The notes under the pieces: generated by a model
What the model saw: only the letters and a program-made list of their open reading frames with translations
The model's database searches: none
What the model was told of the DNA's origin: nothing
Made by a program: the position numbers and the translations under genes
Shown here: positions 50,917 to 60,913 of the stretch, in pieces
Numbering within the stretch: position 1 is the stretch's first letter
Layout: each line of letters begins with the position of its first letter
Assembly: GCF_003634455.1 (NCBI RefSeq)
Contig: NZ_RBLC01000003.1
Coordinates: forward strand, 284,286-348,285
Reading direction: 5' to 3'
DNA from: Flavobacterium endophyticum
Lineage (GTDB): Bacteria; Bacteroidota; Bacteroidia; Flavobacteriales; Flavobacteriaceae
Length of the DNA stretch: 64,000 nt

Positions 50917-52200
50917 CTATAACAATTCTAGCGTTCTTTCTAATGCCATGCCTCGCGATCCTTTAATCAGCATCGTTTTATTTTCCATCTTTTCTTGTCT
51001 AAAGGCTTCAGAAAATTCATCGAATGTCTCAAAAAAGAACAGGTTTTTTTTGTCTAGCATGTTAGAATAAAAATCTTTGCCAATAAAATAGGTAATAACT
51101 TCTTTTTCATTCTTAAGCAAAGCTACAATATGCTTGTGTTCGCGCAAGCTCTCTTTACCCAGCTCAAACATATCGCCTAAAATGGCAACCTTATTTGGCT
51201 TGTCGAGCTGCAAGAAGTTCTTGATGGCTACTTCCATACTGCTCGGATTGGCGTTATAGGCATCTAGAATGATTTCGTTAGAATTCTTGACCAGCATCTG
51301 CGAGCGGTTATTTTCTGGAATATAGCTTTCGATGGCTTCTTTTATTTCGTCGTCTGAAATCTTGAAATAACGGCCAATCGTAATGGCAGCGTTGATGTTG
51401 TTTGCATTATACAGGCCAATTAGGTGCGACTTGACTTTTATTCCATCAAATTCAACAGCAACAAATGGATTCGCCGTAATCTTGTTAATCAAGACAGAAG
51501 CATTTTTGTCGGAATGGCTGAATGTAATGCGGAGATTTTTTTCTGTCTTTTCTCTTTGAATAGTATCATCAAGGTTTACAAAGACGTATTTATTGTTTTC
51601 GGAAAGAAATTGGTACATCTCGCTTTTGCCTTTGATAACGCCTTCTACTCCTCCAAAGCCTTCTAAGTGCGCCTTTCCGAAGTTGGTAATATAGCCAAAA
51701 TCAGGACGGGCAATGCTACACAAGAATTCTATTTCTTTTTGATGGTTGGCTCCCATTTCTACAATTCCGATTTCAGTATCCGAATTAAAAGAAAGCAATG
51801 TGAGCGGCACACCGATATGATTGTTTAGGTTTCCGATCGTAGCTTTTGTAGTGTATCTTTTTGAAAGCACTACATTGATTAGTTCTTTAGTAGTTGTTTT
51901 TCCATTACTTCCTGTCAACCCAATAATCGGCAGTCCTAGATAATCTCTATGGAACTTAGCTACTTCCTGCAATGTTTCCAGAGTATTGCTAACCAGAATT
52001 GTCCTGTCGTCTATAAAATACTCCTTGTTGTCAATAATAACAAATGAAGCTCCTTTTTCTAAGGCTTCTGCGGCAAAAGTATTGGCGTCAAAACGCTCGC
52101 CTTTGATAGCAAAGAACATGCAGTTATCTTCAATCTTTCGGGTATCGATCGAGACGGAAGTGCATCTTAAAAATAAATCGTGTATGTCTTTAATTTCCAT
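50917..52200 (-). CDS. murF: UDP-N-acetylmuramoyl-tripeptide--D-alanyl-D-alanine ligase (MurF)
   Basis: Adds D-Ala-D-Ala to UDP-MurNAc-tripeptide in peptidoglycan synthesis. The 427-residue protein has the N-terminal MurF domain (VSIDTRKIEDNCMFFAIKG), the ATP loop GLTGSNGKTTTKELI near residue 100, and DAYNANPSSMEVAIKNF with the C-terminal domain's LGDMFELG. Complete. Located between exbB (minus) and gldJ (minus); a terminator separates it from gldJ, so it needs its own promoter, which I could not identify. Confidence 0.96.
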   Translation of the reverse strand: MEIKDIHDLFLRCTSVSIDTRKIEDNCMFFAIKGERFDANTFAAEALEKGASFVIIDNKEYFIDDRTILVSNTLETLQEVAKFHRDYLGLPIIGLTGSNGKTTTKELINVVLSKRYTTKATIGNLNNHIGVPLTLLSFNSDTEIGIVEMGANHQKEIEFLCSIARPDFGYITNFGKAHLEGFGGVEGVIKGKSEMYQFLSENNKYVFVNLDDTIQREKTEKNLRITFSHSDKNASVLINKITANPFVAVEFDGIKVKSHLIGLYNANNINAAITIGRYFKISDDEIKEAIESYIPENNRSQMLVKNSNEIILDAYNANPSSMEVAIKNFLQLDKPNKVAILGDMFELGKESLREHKHIVALLKNEKEVITYFIGKDFYSNMLDKKNLFFFETFDEFSEAFRQEKMENKTMLIKGSRGMALERTLELL

Positions 52201-52211
52201 TACAAGTGGTT

Positions 52212-52244
52212 TAAAAAAACAAAAGCCCTAATAAAAGGGCTTTT
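52212..52244 (-). terminator. Terminator of gldJ (minus strand)
   Basis: AAAAGCCCT (52221-52229), loop AATAAA, AGGGCTTTT (52236-52244); T-rich tail on the minus strand. Confidence 0.82.
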
Positions 52245-52264
52245 GTAGAATTTAGTATAGAAAA

Positions 52265-53929
52265 TTAGTTTCTTGCTTTTTTCTTTTTGTCAGATTTAGG
52301 ACCTACTCTCGACATTGCACATCTGAATCCGATGTAATCAGTAGCCATATCTTGAGGGAAATATCTTCTTTGAGCTGGATCTAACCAATACGCTCTATCT
52401 CTCCAAGAACCACCTTTGTAAACTCTAACGTTATCATCTACCAAAGTTGTTCTTTTTGATGAATGGTCATATTTACGAACCATATTTCCTAAACTGTCAG
52501 TAGTCACATTATGTTTTGGAGAATCGTACATTCTTTTAGAATCATCTACTTTCTCACCGTCTTCAGAACTTCCGAAGTCATAATATCTAGTTGACTGCTT
52601 GTCACCATCTCTATAGTTTCTGTTATCAGACTTGTCGAAATTTTGTCTCAAGTAAGTTTCTTTCTCATCAACTGGAACTTGAGCAATTTGTCCAGGGAAG
52701 TTTCTTGCGATGATCTTACCGTTTGCCAGCGTATCATAAGCGATGTTTTCTCCTGTAACGATTTCAGCTTTTCCGTCTTCGCCGATTTTGTTTTTCATGT
52801 AGACGTTACCTCTGTAGTAGTTGAAGTCGTTTGCTTCATCATCAACAATCGGTCTGTAAACGTCGGCAACCCATTCTGCAACGTTACCTGCCATGTCATA
52901 CAATCCAAAATCGTTTGGTGGGTAATATTTAACTACGTTTGTGATATCAGCACCGTCATCAGACCATCCTGCAATTCCGCCGTAATCTCCTTTACCTTGT
53001 TTGAAGTTAGCCAATTGGTCACCTCTAACTTGTCTTTTTCCAGAACGAGTGTAGTTTCCTTTCCAAGGATATTTCTTTTGACCTCTGTAAAGGTTGTATT
53101 CTCTGTTTCCTACATCAGCAGCAGCAGCATATTCCCACTCAGCTTCAGTTGGAAGTCTGTATTCTGGAAGTATGATACCAGAAGTTCTTTGCGCATATAG
53201 GTTAACACTGTCTTTAGATTTTCCTCTTCTTCCTTTCAAGACGATTTCTTCGTTACCACCGTACGTTTTAGTCGGCGTATTCAAGTAAGTCTCAGTACTG
53301 AAAGTGTTGTCACCTTTAGCATCTGTAACTTTAGCATCTCTTTTAAGGTAGCCTTCTCTTTCAAGAACATTTTCGTTAACACGGTCTGTTCTCCATTTGC
53401 TGAATTCAACAGCTTGGATCCAGTTTACACCAACTACAGGATAGTTTGCATAAGCAGGATGTCTCAAATAGTTATTGGTCATTGTTTCGTTATAACCTAA
53501 TCTATTTCTCCAAACCAATGTATCAGGAAGTGCACCTTCGTAGATATTTTTATAATTTTCATCTTCTGGATCAAAAACTCTTTTTAACCAGTCAAGATAT
53601 TCCATATACATAAGATTGGTAACTTCAGTCTCATCCATATAGAAAGACTGAACGTGCTGCTGGTTAGGAGTATTATTCCAATCGTGCATCACATCGTCTT
53701 GAACCTTACCCATAGTGAACGTTCCTCCTTCAACCAAAACCAATCCAGGTGCAGTCTCTTGCTTCTTGAATTTAGAGTTGTATTGGAACCCGCCTTTCTT
53801 GTCATTGATTTTCCAACCCGTGGCAGAAGATGCGTTTTTTGAACTGGATTTTTTACTACAACTAGTAAAACCCATAACCAATGCTAAGGACAGCATCAGC
53901 TTCAAAGCCATAATTTTGTTTACTTTCAT
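52265..53929 (-). CDS. gldJ: Gliding motility lipoprotein GldJ
   Basis: A 554-residue lipoprotein needed for gliding and T9SS function in Flavobacterium. Lipobox MGFTSC in residues 15-24. The main domain is a sulfatase-modifying-factor (FGE)-like fold: LVEGGTFTMGKVQDD, YMDETEVTNLMYMEYLDWLK, RLPTEAEWEYAAAADVGNREY, NDFGLYDMAGNVAEWVADVY and the final KGGSWRDRAYWLDPAQRRYF and IGFRCAMS. It is unlikely to be a true formylglycine generator; related GldJ proteins are structural. The start at 53929 gives the lipoprotein signal. It is divergent from porU, the usual arrangement. Confidence 0.96.
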   Translation of the reverse strand: MKVNKIMALKLMLSLALVMGFTSCSKKSSSKNASSATGWKINDKKGGFQYNSKFKKQETAPGLVLVEGGTFTMGKVQDDVMHDWNNTPNQQHVQSFYMDETEVTNLMYMEYLDWLKRVFDPEDENYKNIYEGALPDTLVWRNRLGYNETMTNNYLRHPAYANYPVVGVNWIQAVEFSKWRTDRVNENVLEREGYLKRDAKVTDAKGDNTFSTETYLNTPTKTYGGNEEIVLKGRRGKSKDSVNLYAQRTSGIILPEYRLPTEAEWEYAAAADVGNREYNLYRGQKKYPWKGNYTRSGKRQVRGDQLANFKQGKGDYGGIAGWSDDGADITNVVKYYPPNDFGLYDMAGNVAEWVADVYRPIVDDEANDFNYYRGNVYMKNKIGEDGKAEIVTGENIAYDTLANGKIIARNFPGQIAQVPVDEKETYLRQNFDKSDNRNYRDGDKQSTRYYDFGSSEDGEKVDDSKRMYDSPKHNVTTDSLGNMVRKYDHSSKRTTLVDDNVRVYKGGSWRDRAYWLDPAQRRYFPQDMATDYIGFRCAMSRVGPKSDKKKKARN

Positions 53930-54140
53930 ACTTTCAGTAGGTAATAAATTTCGAGCCGCAATATAATAATTAACCATTAAACTGCAACAACAATTTTCAA
54001 ATATTAATAAAAAACTAATTTTTTGTTAAAAGCCTTTTTTAAGAACGCAAATTTAATGGGTTTATTGTACTTAATATTAAGTTAAAAAAATTATTTTTAC
54101 TTTTCGTAATAATTAAGCGCAGTCAGCGTTATTCAAGTTA

Positions 54141-57100
54141 ATGAAAAAGATTACCTTCCTCTTATTGCTTATGTGTTCTTATGTTTCTTTTGCCCAGCAG
54201 AGAGACAATATTTCCATTGAATGGATTGACAACTCAGGTATTTATTCGGAGCAGATCCAGATAAAAGCACCTATCTTTAAATCGTCCAGCTTTCAGTATG
54301 ATTATGACAAGAAAGCTATTTTTTTCAATATTAAAATCCCTGTATCGGGTTTTGCCGACGAAAGCAGCCTGCAGATTACCAATATTGTTTACGAAACGAT
54401 TAGTCGCGAACAGCTGGGCGATTTAAGAACAGCATCAATTCCTTCTACTATAGGAGCGACTATCACGAATATGAACAACGCTGCTTCTCAAAGAGCGGTG
54501 CTTGCCTTGTCGCCTATCATTAAATCGGGCACAGGTTTTCAAAGAGTAAAATCGTTCACCTATTCATTTACGACAACCGCCAACAGGCCGAGCCGTTATT
54601 CTACCCAGAGTTCTGCGTCTATTTCAAATTCTGTCTTGAGTTCGGGTGACTGGTATCGATTTTACGTCCTAAAATCTGGAGTATATAAAATATCAAGGAG
54701 TTTCTTGCAGAGTTTAGGCATGAACCTGAATGGCGTAGATGCCCGAAACATAAAAATTTATGGCAACGGAGGTCGAATGCTGCCGCTGCTCAACGGAACT
54801 TTTTATCCCGAAGATTTGGCCGAAAACGCCATTACTATTATAGGAGAAAACGACGGCTCTCTTGACAACCAAGATTACATTCTTTTTTATGCCGAAGGAC
54901 TTGACAACTGGAACAGCGAAAGCCATACACACAACAATTTGTATGCAGACCGGTCGTATTATTATGTAACAGCACAAGGTGGACCGGGGAAAAGAATCGG
55001 AAATATGGACGTTATTAACGACAATCCGACACTTAACGCTACTACTTTTGACGATTACCAATATCACGAGCAAGACAAGACAAACATAGGCCGTTTAGGA
55101 AGAAAATGGTTTGGAGAACGGTTTAATATCGAAAACGAGCAGACTTTTGATTTCAAGTTCCCGAATATTGCTACAGGAACCCAGATAAAACTTACCGTTA
55201 ACACAGCCGCAGCTGCTTTTTCGGCAACGACTATGAGCGTTACTGCTAACAGCCAAAACATAGGCGCGATGAATTTCCCACCTACAAGTACTGATGGCGA
55301 TGTTGCATTTGAACGAAGCCTTACAGGCAATTTCCCTGCGGCAGAAAATGTTGCAGTAAAATTAAGCTATAATAACGGAGGCGTTCCTAGCGCCGACGCT
55401 TATCTGGACTACATTATAGTAGAAGCCAAAAGAAACCTGCAAGGTTATGGAAAACAATTCCGATTCCAATATAATGATGCCGATGTCAACACGGGAGTAA
55501 TTCAATACCAGCTTTCGAACGCGGCAGGTATAACGCAGATATGGGATATTACAGACATCTATAATGTAAGAAAAGTAGAAAATAACGGAGCGGCCACATT
55601 TGCTTTTAAAGCATATTTGGGCGAAGACAGAAAATACATTGCCATTGATGCCTCTGATTATTACTCGCCATTAAAGGAATCCAAAACCCGCGTAGCAAAT
55701 CAGAACCTGAAAGGAACTATCCTTAAAAATTCTCAAGGCGCATTTCAAGACGTCGATTACTTAATCGTGACTCCTGCATTTCTGAATTCACAAGCAGAAC
55801 GATTGGCAAATTTCCACAGGACACATTCGCAATTGAACGTAAAAGTTGTCAATCTTGAAAATATCTACGAAGAGTTTTCTTCTGGAAAGCAAGATATCGG
55901 AGCAATCAGAAATTTTGTAAAATACATCTATAACAACGGATCGATTCCTACCAAGCGAATCAAATACCTGAATTTGTTTGGAGATGCTTCTTTCGATTAC
56001 AAAAACAGGATTTCAAACAATACGAACATCGTACCCGTATTCCAAGCGCTGAACAGTTTTTCACTAGGCGGCTCTTATATGTCCGACGATTATTTTACCA
56101 TGCTAGACGATAACGAAGGAACAATGACCTTGAGCGGATCTGTCCAAGATATGGAACTTGCTGTTGGAAGAATGCTCGTTTCGGATGCAAGACAAGCAGA
56201 AGAAATGGTCACTAAAGTTATCGAATACCACGCCATTGAATCGTATGGAAAATGGAGAAACAACTTTGTATTGGTTTCTGACGACGTGGATGTGGCTTGG
56301 GAAAATTCAATCCAAACTGGAATTGATGCTTTAGGAAACCAGATTGCAGCACAGAAACCATTCGTGAACGTAGAAAAAATACACACCGATTCTTATGTAC
56401 AAGAAGCTTCGGCAGGAGGTTTCCGTTATCCAAAAGCCAGAAAGGATTTTGTGGATGCGATAAACCAAGGCGCTTTGGTCTTTAATTATTTCGGACATGG
56501 CGGTGAAGACGGACTGGCAAAGGAAAGAATTTTTGAAAAAGCCGACGCTCAGAACCTAAACAACCGTTATAAGTATCCGCTGTTTGTGACCGTGACTTGT
56601 GAATTCACAAGATTTGATAATCCTTTTAGACCAACGGCCGGAGAATATACGTATTGGAATCCGAAAGGCGGTGCTATATCAATGGTAACGACCACGAGAC
56701 AGATAAGCGTGACAACCGGACAAGATATTAATGAAGCTTTTTCTAGTGAATTATACGGCTACGGTACCACGAGCAATGTTCCAATATCAGAAGCTCTAAG
56801 GGTTGCAAAAAACAATTACAACGGCACGGCCTTGATGGTCTCATATGTCGGCGACCCTGCGTTAAGATTAGCCATCCCTAAGCCTACGATCGTCTTGACC
56901 AAAATAAACGACCAGCCAGTAGCTTCTTCTACTTTTGTTTTTAATGCCTTGAGTCCGGTAAAATTGTCAGGTGAGGTAAGAAACGTAGACGGAAATGCTA
57001 TACTTCCAAACTACAACGGCAATTTATCCGTAAATATATTCGATAAAAACGTACAGCGAACCACTTTAGGAAACGATGGCATAACCGATGGGACGGGCAA

Positions 57101-57986
57101 CCTAATCTTGATGGATTTTGTGTTATTAGGAGAAACTGTTTTCCGCGGCAACGCATCGGTTACCAACGGACAGTTTGAATTTAATTTTGTAGTGCCAAGA
57201 GACATTTCTATACCTGTCGGAAACGGAAGAATCAGCTTTTACGCGAAAAAGAACCAAGTCCTCGAAGACCAGACAGGATACAATACTGATATTAAAATTG
57301 GAGGAATCAATCCGAATGCCGTCGCCGACAACATAGGCCCGAGAGTGCGATTGTACATGAACGACGAAACGTTTATTTCGGGAGGCATTACCAACGAGTC
57401 GCCTATATTTTTGGCTTTCTTGGAAGATGAAAACGGAATCAACACCGCCAGCGGAATCGGTCACGATATTGTCGCAATTTTAGACGGAGACGAGAACAAT
57501 CCGTACATACTTAATGACTATTACGAAACCGAATTAGACAATCATACGAAAGGAAAAGTACGCTTTCCTTTCCGAAATTTAGCAGTTGGATTGCACACAA
57601 TTACCTTCAAGGCTTGGGACGTATATAACAATCCGGTCACAGCAGAAATACAATTTATTGTAGTTGGAGATGAAACCGTGACCTTAAAAAATGTACTGAA
57701 CTATCCTAATCCGTTTGTGAGCTACACGCAGTTTTGGTTCACCCATAACCGCCCGTATGAGCCGCTAGAAGTACAGGTACAAGTCATTACCATTACTGGA
57801 AAGATCGTAAAGACAATCAATCAGATAGTAACGACAGAAGGCTTCTTGTCTAGAGAGATTTCTTGGGACGGAAAAGATGATTTTGGCGACAAGATAGGCA
57901 AAGGAGTATATGTCTATAAGCTGACAGTCAAATCGACCCTGACTAACAAAAAAACAGAAAAATACGAAAAACTTGTTATACTTTAA
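54141..57986 (+). CDS. porU: Type IX secretion system sortase PorU
   Basis: The 1281-residue gingipain-like cysteine protease that cuts T9SS tails and attaches cargo at the outer membrane. Signal peptide residues 1-18 (ending YVSFAQ). The catalytic dyad is intact: H786 in NYFGHGGEDGLA and C820 in VTVTCEFTRFDN. The C-terminus is a type A-like sorting tail (NYPNPFVSYTQFWF ... GKGVYVYKLTVKS). porV follows after 43 bases, and its promoter lies in the last codons of porU. The divergent gldJ completes the classic cluster. Confidence 0.96.
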   Translation: MKKITFLLLLMCSYVSFAQQRDNISIEWIDNSGIYSEQIQIKAPIFKSSSFQYDYDKKAIFFNIKIPVSGFADESSLQITNIVYETISREQLGDLRTASIPSTIGATITNMNNAASQRAVLALSPIIKSGTGFQRVKSFTYSFTTTANRPSRYSTQSSASISNSVLSSGDWYRFYVLKSGVYKISRSFLQSLGMNLNGVDARNIKIYGNGGRMLPLLNGTFYPEDLAENAITIIGENDGSLDNQDYILFYAEGLDNWNSESHTHNNLYADRSYYYVTAQGGPGKRIGNMDVINDNPTLNATTFDDYQYHEQDKTNIGRLGRKWFGERFNIENEQTFDFKFPNIATGTQIKLTVNTAAAAFSATTMSVTANSQNIGAMNFPPTSTDGDVAFERSLTGNFPAAENVAVKLSYNNGGVPSADAYLDYIIVEAKRNLQGYGKQFRFQYNDADVNTGVIQYQLSNAAGITQIWDITDIYNVRKVENNGAATFAFKAYLGEDRKYIAIDASDYYSPLKESKTRVANQNLKGTILKNSQGAFQDVDYLIVTPAFLNSQAERLANFHRTHSQLNVKVVNLENIYEEFSSGKQDIGAIRNFVKYIYNNGSIPTKRIKYLNLFGDASFDYKNRISNNTNIVPVFQALNSFSLGGSYMSDDYFTMLDDNEGTMTLSGSVQDMELAVGRMLVSDARQAEEMVTKVIEYHAIESYGKWRNNFVLVSDDVDVAWENSIQTGIDALGNQIAAQKPFVNVEKIHTDSYVQEASAGGFRYPKARKDFVDAINQGALVFNYFGHGGEDGLAKERIFEKADAQNLNNRYKYPLFVTVTCEFTRFDNPFRPTAGEYTYWNPKGGAISMVTTTRQISVTTGQDINEAFSSELYGYGTTSNVPISEALRVAKNNYNGTALMVSYVGDPALRLAIPKPTIVLTKINDQPVASSTFVFNALSPVKLSGEVRNVDGNAILPNYNGNLSVNIFDKNVQRTTLGNDGITDGTGNLILMDFVLLGETVFRGNASVTNGQFEFNFVVPRDISIPVGNGRISFYAKKNQVLEDQTGYNTDIKIGGINPNAVADNIGPRVRLYMNDETFISGGITNESPIFLAFLEDENGINTASGIGHDIVAILDGDENNPYILNDYYETELDNHTKGKVRFPFRNLAVGLHTITFKAWDVYNNPVTAEIQFIVVGDETVTLKNVLNYPNPFVSYTQFWFTHNRPYEPLEVQVQVITITGKIVKTINQIVTTEGFLSREISWDGKDDFGDKIGKGVYVYKLTVKSTLTNKKTEKYEKLVIL

Positions 57987-58002
57987 TAAAATACTATATT
58001 TG
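57973..58002 (+). promoter_or_regulatory. Promoter of porV, inside the 3' end of porU
   Basis: TTG (57973-57975), 19-base spacer, TATATTTG (57995-58002), 27 bases before the porV ATG. Both boxes match consensus, so porV can be transcribed separately from porU. Confidence 0.6.
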
Positions 58003-58029
58003 TTCAATTCAATTAATACCAATCTCAGA

Positions 58030-59208
58030 ATGAAAAAAACCGCATTATTTATTATCTGCATATTAGGATTCAACATAGCCAATGCCCAAGAAGAAAGCCG
58101 AGTGATTACGACAGGAGTGCCTTTTCTTCTTATTGCTGGTGATGCAAGATCTGCTGGTATGGGCGACATCGGTGTTGCTTCGTCTCCAGATGCTTATTCA
58201 CAGCAATGGAACCCTGCAAAATATGCCTTTTCGTTAGACAAACAAGGCTTTTCTGTAAGTTATACACCTTATCTTCCAGAACTTGTAAATGATATTTCCT
58301 TAAGCCAGTTGACTTATTTTAACCGAATCAGCGAAAGAAGTGCTTTTGCAGGAAGCTTGCGTTACTTCAGCCTTGGAGTTATCGAATTCAGAAACGACAA
58401 CCCAGACGATCCAGCGGTGGAAGTAAATCCTAGCGAATTTGCCGTAGACTTATCTTATTCTTTGAAATTAAGTGAAAGATTCTCTATGTCGGTTGCCGGA
58501 AGATACATTCGTTCCAACCTGAGATTGGCGCAATTGAGCAATGATGCTTCGGCAGCAAGCTCATTTGCAGTCGACATTTCTGGTTACTATCAATCTGAAG
58601 AAGTAGCCTACGAAGATTTTAACGGAAGATGGAGAGGTGGTTTCAATTTCCAAAATTTAGGTCCAAAAATCAATTATGACTTAGACGATTCAGATGAAGG
58701 CTCAAACTTCCTTCCATCAAACTTGAAACTTGGAGGAGGATTCGACTTTATCTTTGACGAATACAACAAGGTTTCTTTAAATGCAGAAATAAACAAGCTA
58801 TTGGTTCCAACTCCACAGAATCCAGATTTAAATGGTGACGGCGACATCACCGATGAGGAAAGAGCACAAAACAATAGAGATTACCGTTCCATCGGATGGA
58901 CAGAAGGAATCTTCAAATCATTTGGAGATGCGCCTGACGGAATAAAAGAAGAATTAAAAGAAGTTACTTGGGCATTAGGAGCTGAATATTGGTACCAAGA
59001 TTCATTTGCTGTAAGAGCAGGTTACTTTAACGAAAGTAAAGAAAAAGGAGCCAGAAAGTTCATTTCGCTTGGGGCCGGATTTAAATACAATATCGTAAAA
59101 TTAGACGTATCGTACTTATTCTCTGCTTCAAAAGTCAGAAACCCATTAGAAAACACATTGCGTTTTTCTCTTAGCTTTGCCTTCGGAGATCAATATGATG
59201 AATATTAG
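58030..59208 (+). CDS. porV: T9SS outer-membrane protein PorV (LptO)
   Basis: Outer-membrane beta-barrel of the FadL type that shuttles T9SS cargo to PorU. 392 residues with a signal peptide (MKKTALFIICILGFNIANAQ). ITTGVPFLLIAGDARSAGMGD and SSPDAYSQQWNPAKYAF are the FadL-like hatch region found in PorV; the rest is alternating beta strands, ending FSLSFAFGDQYDEY. The ATG at 58030 is used; the longer frame from 57973 lies in porU's end. Confidence 0.95.
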   Translation: MKKTALFIICILGFNIANAQEESRVITTGVPFLLIAGDARSAGMGDIGVASSPDAYSQQWNPAKYAFSLDKQGFSVSYTPYLPELVNDISLSQLTYFNRISERSAFAGSLRYFSLGVIEFRNDNPDDPAVEVNPSEFAVDLSYSLKLSERFSMSVAGRYIRSNLRLAQLSNDASAASSFAVDISGYYQSEEVAYEDFNGRWRGGFNFQNLGPKINYDLDDSDEGSNFLPSNLKLGGGFDFIFDEYNKVSLNAEINKLLVPTPQNPDLNGDGDITDEERAQNNRDYRSIGWTEGIFKSFGDAPDGIKEELKEVTWALGAEYWYQDSFAVRAGYFNESKEKGARKFISLGAGFKYNIVKLDVSYLFSASKVRNPLENTLRFSLSFAFGDQYDEY

Positions 59209-59228
59209 TATATAATTTAAAGTCTAAA

Positions 59229-59268
59229 AAATCCAAATTGCTTTCATTAGTAATTTGGATTTTTTTTC
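59229..59268 (+). terminator. Terminator after porV
   Basis: AAATCCAAATT (59229-59239) / AATTTGGATTT (59252-59262), perfect 11-bp stem followed by a T tract. cdd starts only 13 bases beyond it. Confidence 0.85.
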
Positions 59269-59280
59269 CTCAAAACATTT

Positions 59281-59763
59281 ATGAAACAAATCAACATTAC
59301 GACCACTTTCTCAGTATTTGACAACAAAGAAGAATTGCCAGAAGATGTGCAAAATCTGATGAATCAAGCTATTGAAATACGAAAAAGAGCCTATGCGCCT
59401 TATTCAAAATTCAGAGTCGGAGCCGCCATCTTTTTAGATAATGGTAAAGTTGTTTTGGGATCCAATCAGGAAAGCGCTGCCTATCCGTCTGGACTTTGTG
59501 CCGAAAGAGTTGCCATATTCCAGGCAGGAGCTATTTATCCGGATGCTAAAATCTTGAAAATCGCGATTTCCGCTACATCCGATGAAAAGCCGGTCACTTC
59601 CCCTATTCCGCCCTGCGGAGCCTGCCGCCAATCCATATCCGAATACGAATTCAAGCAGGATTATCCGATTGAAATTTATTTTATGGGAGAAACGGGAGCC
59701 GTTTACAAATCAGACTCTCTCAAAAATCTGCTTCCATTTATGTTTGATAAAAACTTCTTATAA
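59281..59763 (+). CDS. cdd: Cytidine deaminase
   Basis: Zinc enzyme that deaminates cytidine to uridine in pyrimidine salvage; 160 residues, the homotetrameric short form. Zinc and catalytic residues are in GLCAERVAIF (CAE) and PCGACRQSI (PCxxC). APYSKFRVGAAI near residue 40 is the family N-terminal segment. The start is only 13 bases beyond the porV terminator, so its promoter is unclear and readthrough may supply it. Confidence 0.95.
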   Translation: MKQINITTTFSVFDNKEELPEDVQNLMNQAIEIRKRAYAPYSKFRVGAAIFLDNGKVVLGSNQESAAYPSGLCAERVAIFQAGAIYPDAKILKIAISATSDEKPVTSPIPPCGACRQSISEYEFKQDYPIEIYFMGETGAVYKSDSLKNLLPFMFDKNFL

Positions 59764-59812
59764 AAAAACCTAAAATTTACCTTTTAAGTTTTACTTCTAA
59801 GTTGGAATGTCT

Positions 59813-59820
59813 TATTTTTG
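59813..59820 (+). promoter_or_regulatory. TAnnTTTG -7 box for pdhA
   Basis: TATTTTTG, exact consensus, leader of about 80 bases to the ATG at 59910. Confidence 0.45.
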
Positions 59821-59909
59821 CCTTTCGCAAATTTGTGTGAGGAAACTATTTTGCGTCTTATTATTTTTAGCAATTTACTGGCACAATAACGTTTAGCAAA
59901 AAACAAACA

Positions 59910-60908
59910 ATGAAAGAAGTTACAAAAGAAGTTTATTTGAAGTGGTATGAAGACATGCTGCTTTGGAGAAAGTTTGAAGACAAATTAGCCGCTTTATACA
60001 TTCAGCAAAAAGTAAGAGGATTTCTTCACTTATATAATGGTCAGGAAGCTGTCTTGGCAGGCGCTTTGCACGCAATGGATTTATCCAAAGACAAGATGAT
60101 TACTGCCTACAGAAACCACGTTCAGCCAATTGGAATGGGCGTTGACCCTAAAGCCGTTATGGCAGAATTGCTGGGCAAAGTTACCGGAACATCAAAAGGG
60201 ATGGGCGGTTCTATGCACATATTCTCAAAAGAAAAAGGATTCTACGGAGGCCATGGTATCGTTGGAGCTCAAATTCCTGTAGGTGCTGGTATCGCTTTCG
60301 CTGATAAATATTTTAATACTGGCGGCGTTACATTGACTTATTTTGGTGATGGAGCAGCACGTCAAGGTTCTTTGCATGAAGCTTTCAATATGGCCATGCT
60401 TTGGAAACTTCCTGTAGTATTCATTGTAGAAAACAATGGCTATGCGATGGGAACTTCTGTAGAAAGAACAGCAAATCATACAGATATCTGGAAACTTGGT
60501 TTAGGTTATGAAATGCCTTGCGGACCGGTTGACGGAATGAACCCTGTTAAAGTTGCAGAAGCAATGCACGAAGCAATTGACAGAGCACGCCGAGGCGACG
60601 GACCGACTTTCTTAGAAATGAAAACGTACCGTTACAGAGGACACTCAATGTCTGATGCACAATTATACAGAACTAAAGAAGAAGTGGAAGAGTATAGAAA
60701 AATCGACCCAATCACCCAAGTTCTAGATGTGATCAAAGAAAACAAGTATGCTACCGAAGCAGAAATTGAAGCAATTGACGAAAGAGTTAAAGACTTGGTA
60801 GAAGAATGCGCTCAATTTGCAGAACAATCACCATTCCCAGAAGTACAACAACTTTACGATGTTGTTTACGAACAAGAAAACTATCCTTTTTTACCTCATA
60901 AACTTTAA
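59910..60908 (+). CDS. pdhA: Pyruvate dehydrogenase E1 component, alpha subunit
   Basis: Thiamine-diphosphate-dependent decarboxylase subunit; 332 residues. The TPP motif is FGDGAARQG with VENNGYAMGTSVERTA following. Also GQEAVLAG, MITAYRNHVQPIGMG and YRYRGHSMSDAQLYR (phosphorylation-loop region in eukaryotic homologues). The beta subunit is not next door; E2 follows after five bases, an arrangement common in Bacteroidota where E1 beta is encoded elsewhere. Confidence 0.95.
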   Translation: MKEVTKEVYLKWYEDMLLWRKFEDKLAALYIQQKVRGFLHLYNGQEAVLAGALHAMDLSKDKMITAYRNHVQPIGMGVDPKAVMAELLGKVTGTSKGMGGSMHIFSKEKGFYGGHGIVGAQIPVGAGIAFADKYFNTGGVTLTYFGDGAARQGSLHEAFNMAMLWKLPVVFIVENNGYAMGTSVERTANHTDIWKLGLGYEMPCGPVDGMNPVKVAEAMHEAIDRARRGDGPTFLEMKTYRYRGHSMSDAQLYRTKEEVEEYRKIDPITQVLDVIKENKYATEAEIEAIDERVKDLVEECAQFAEQSPFPEVQQLYDVVYEQENYPFLPHKL

Positions 60909-60913
60909 TCATT

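Noticed and set aside
52265..53929. GldJ as an active formylglycine-generating enzyme
   Set aside because: The fold matches but GldJ proteins are structural gliding components; no active-site claim can be supported here.
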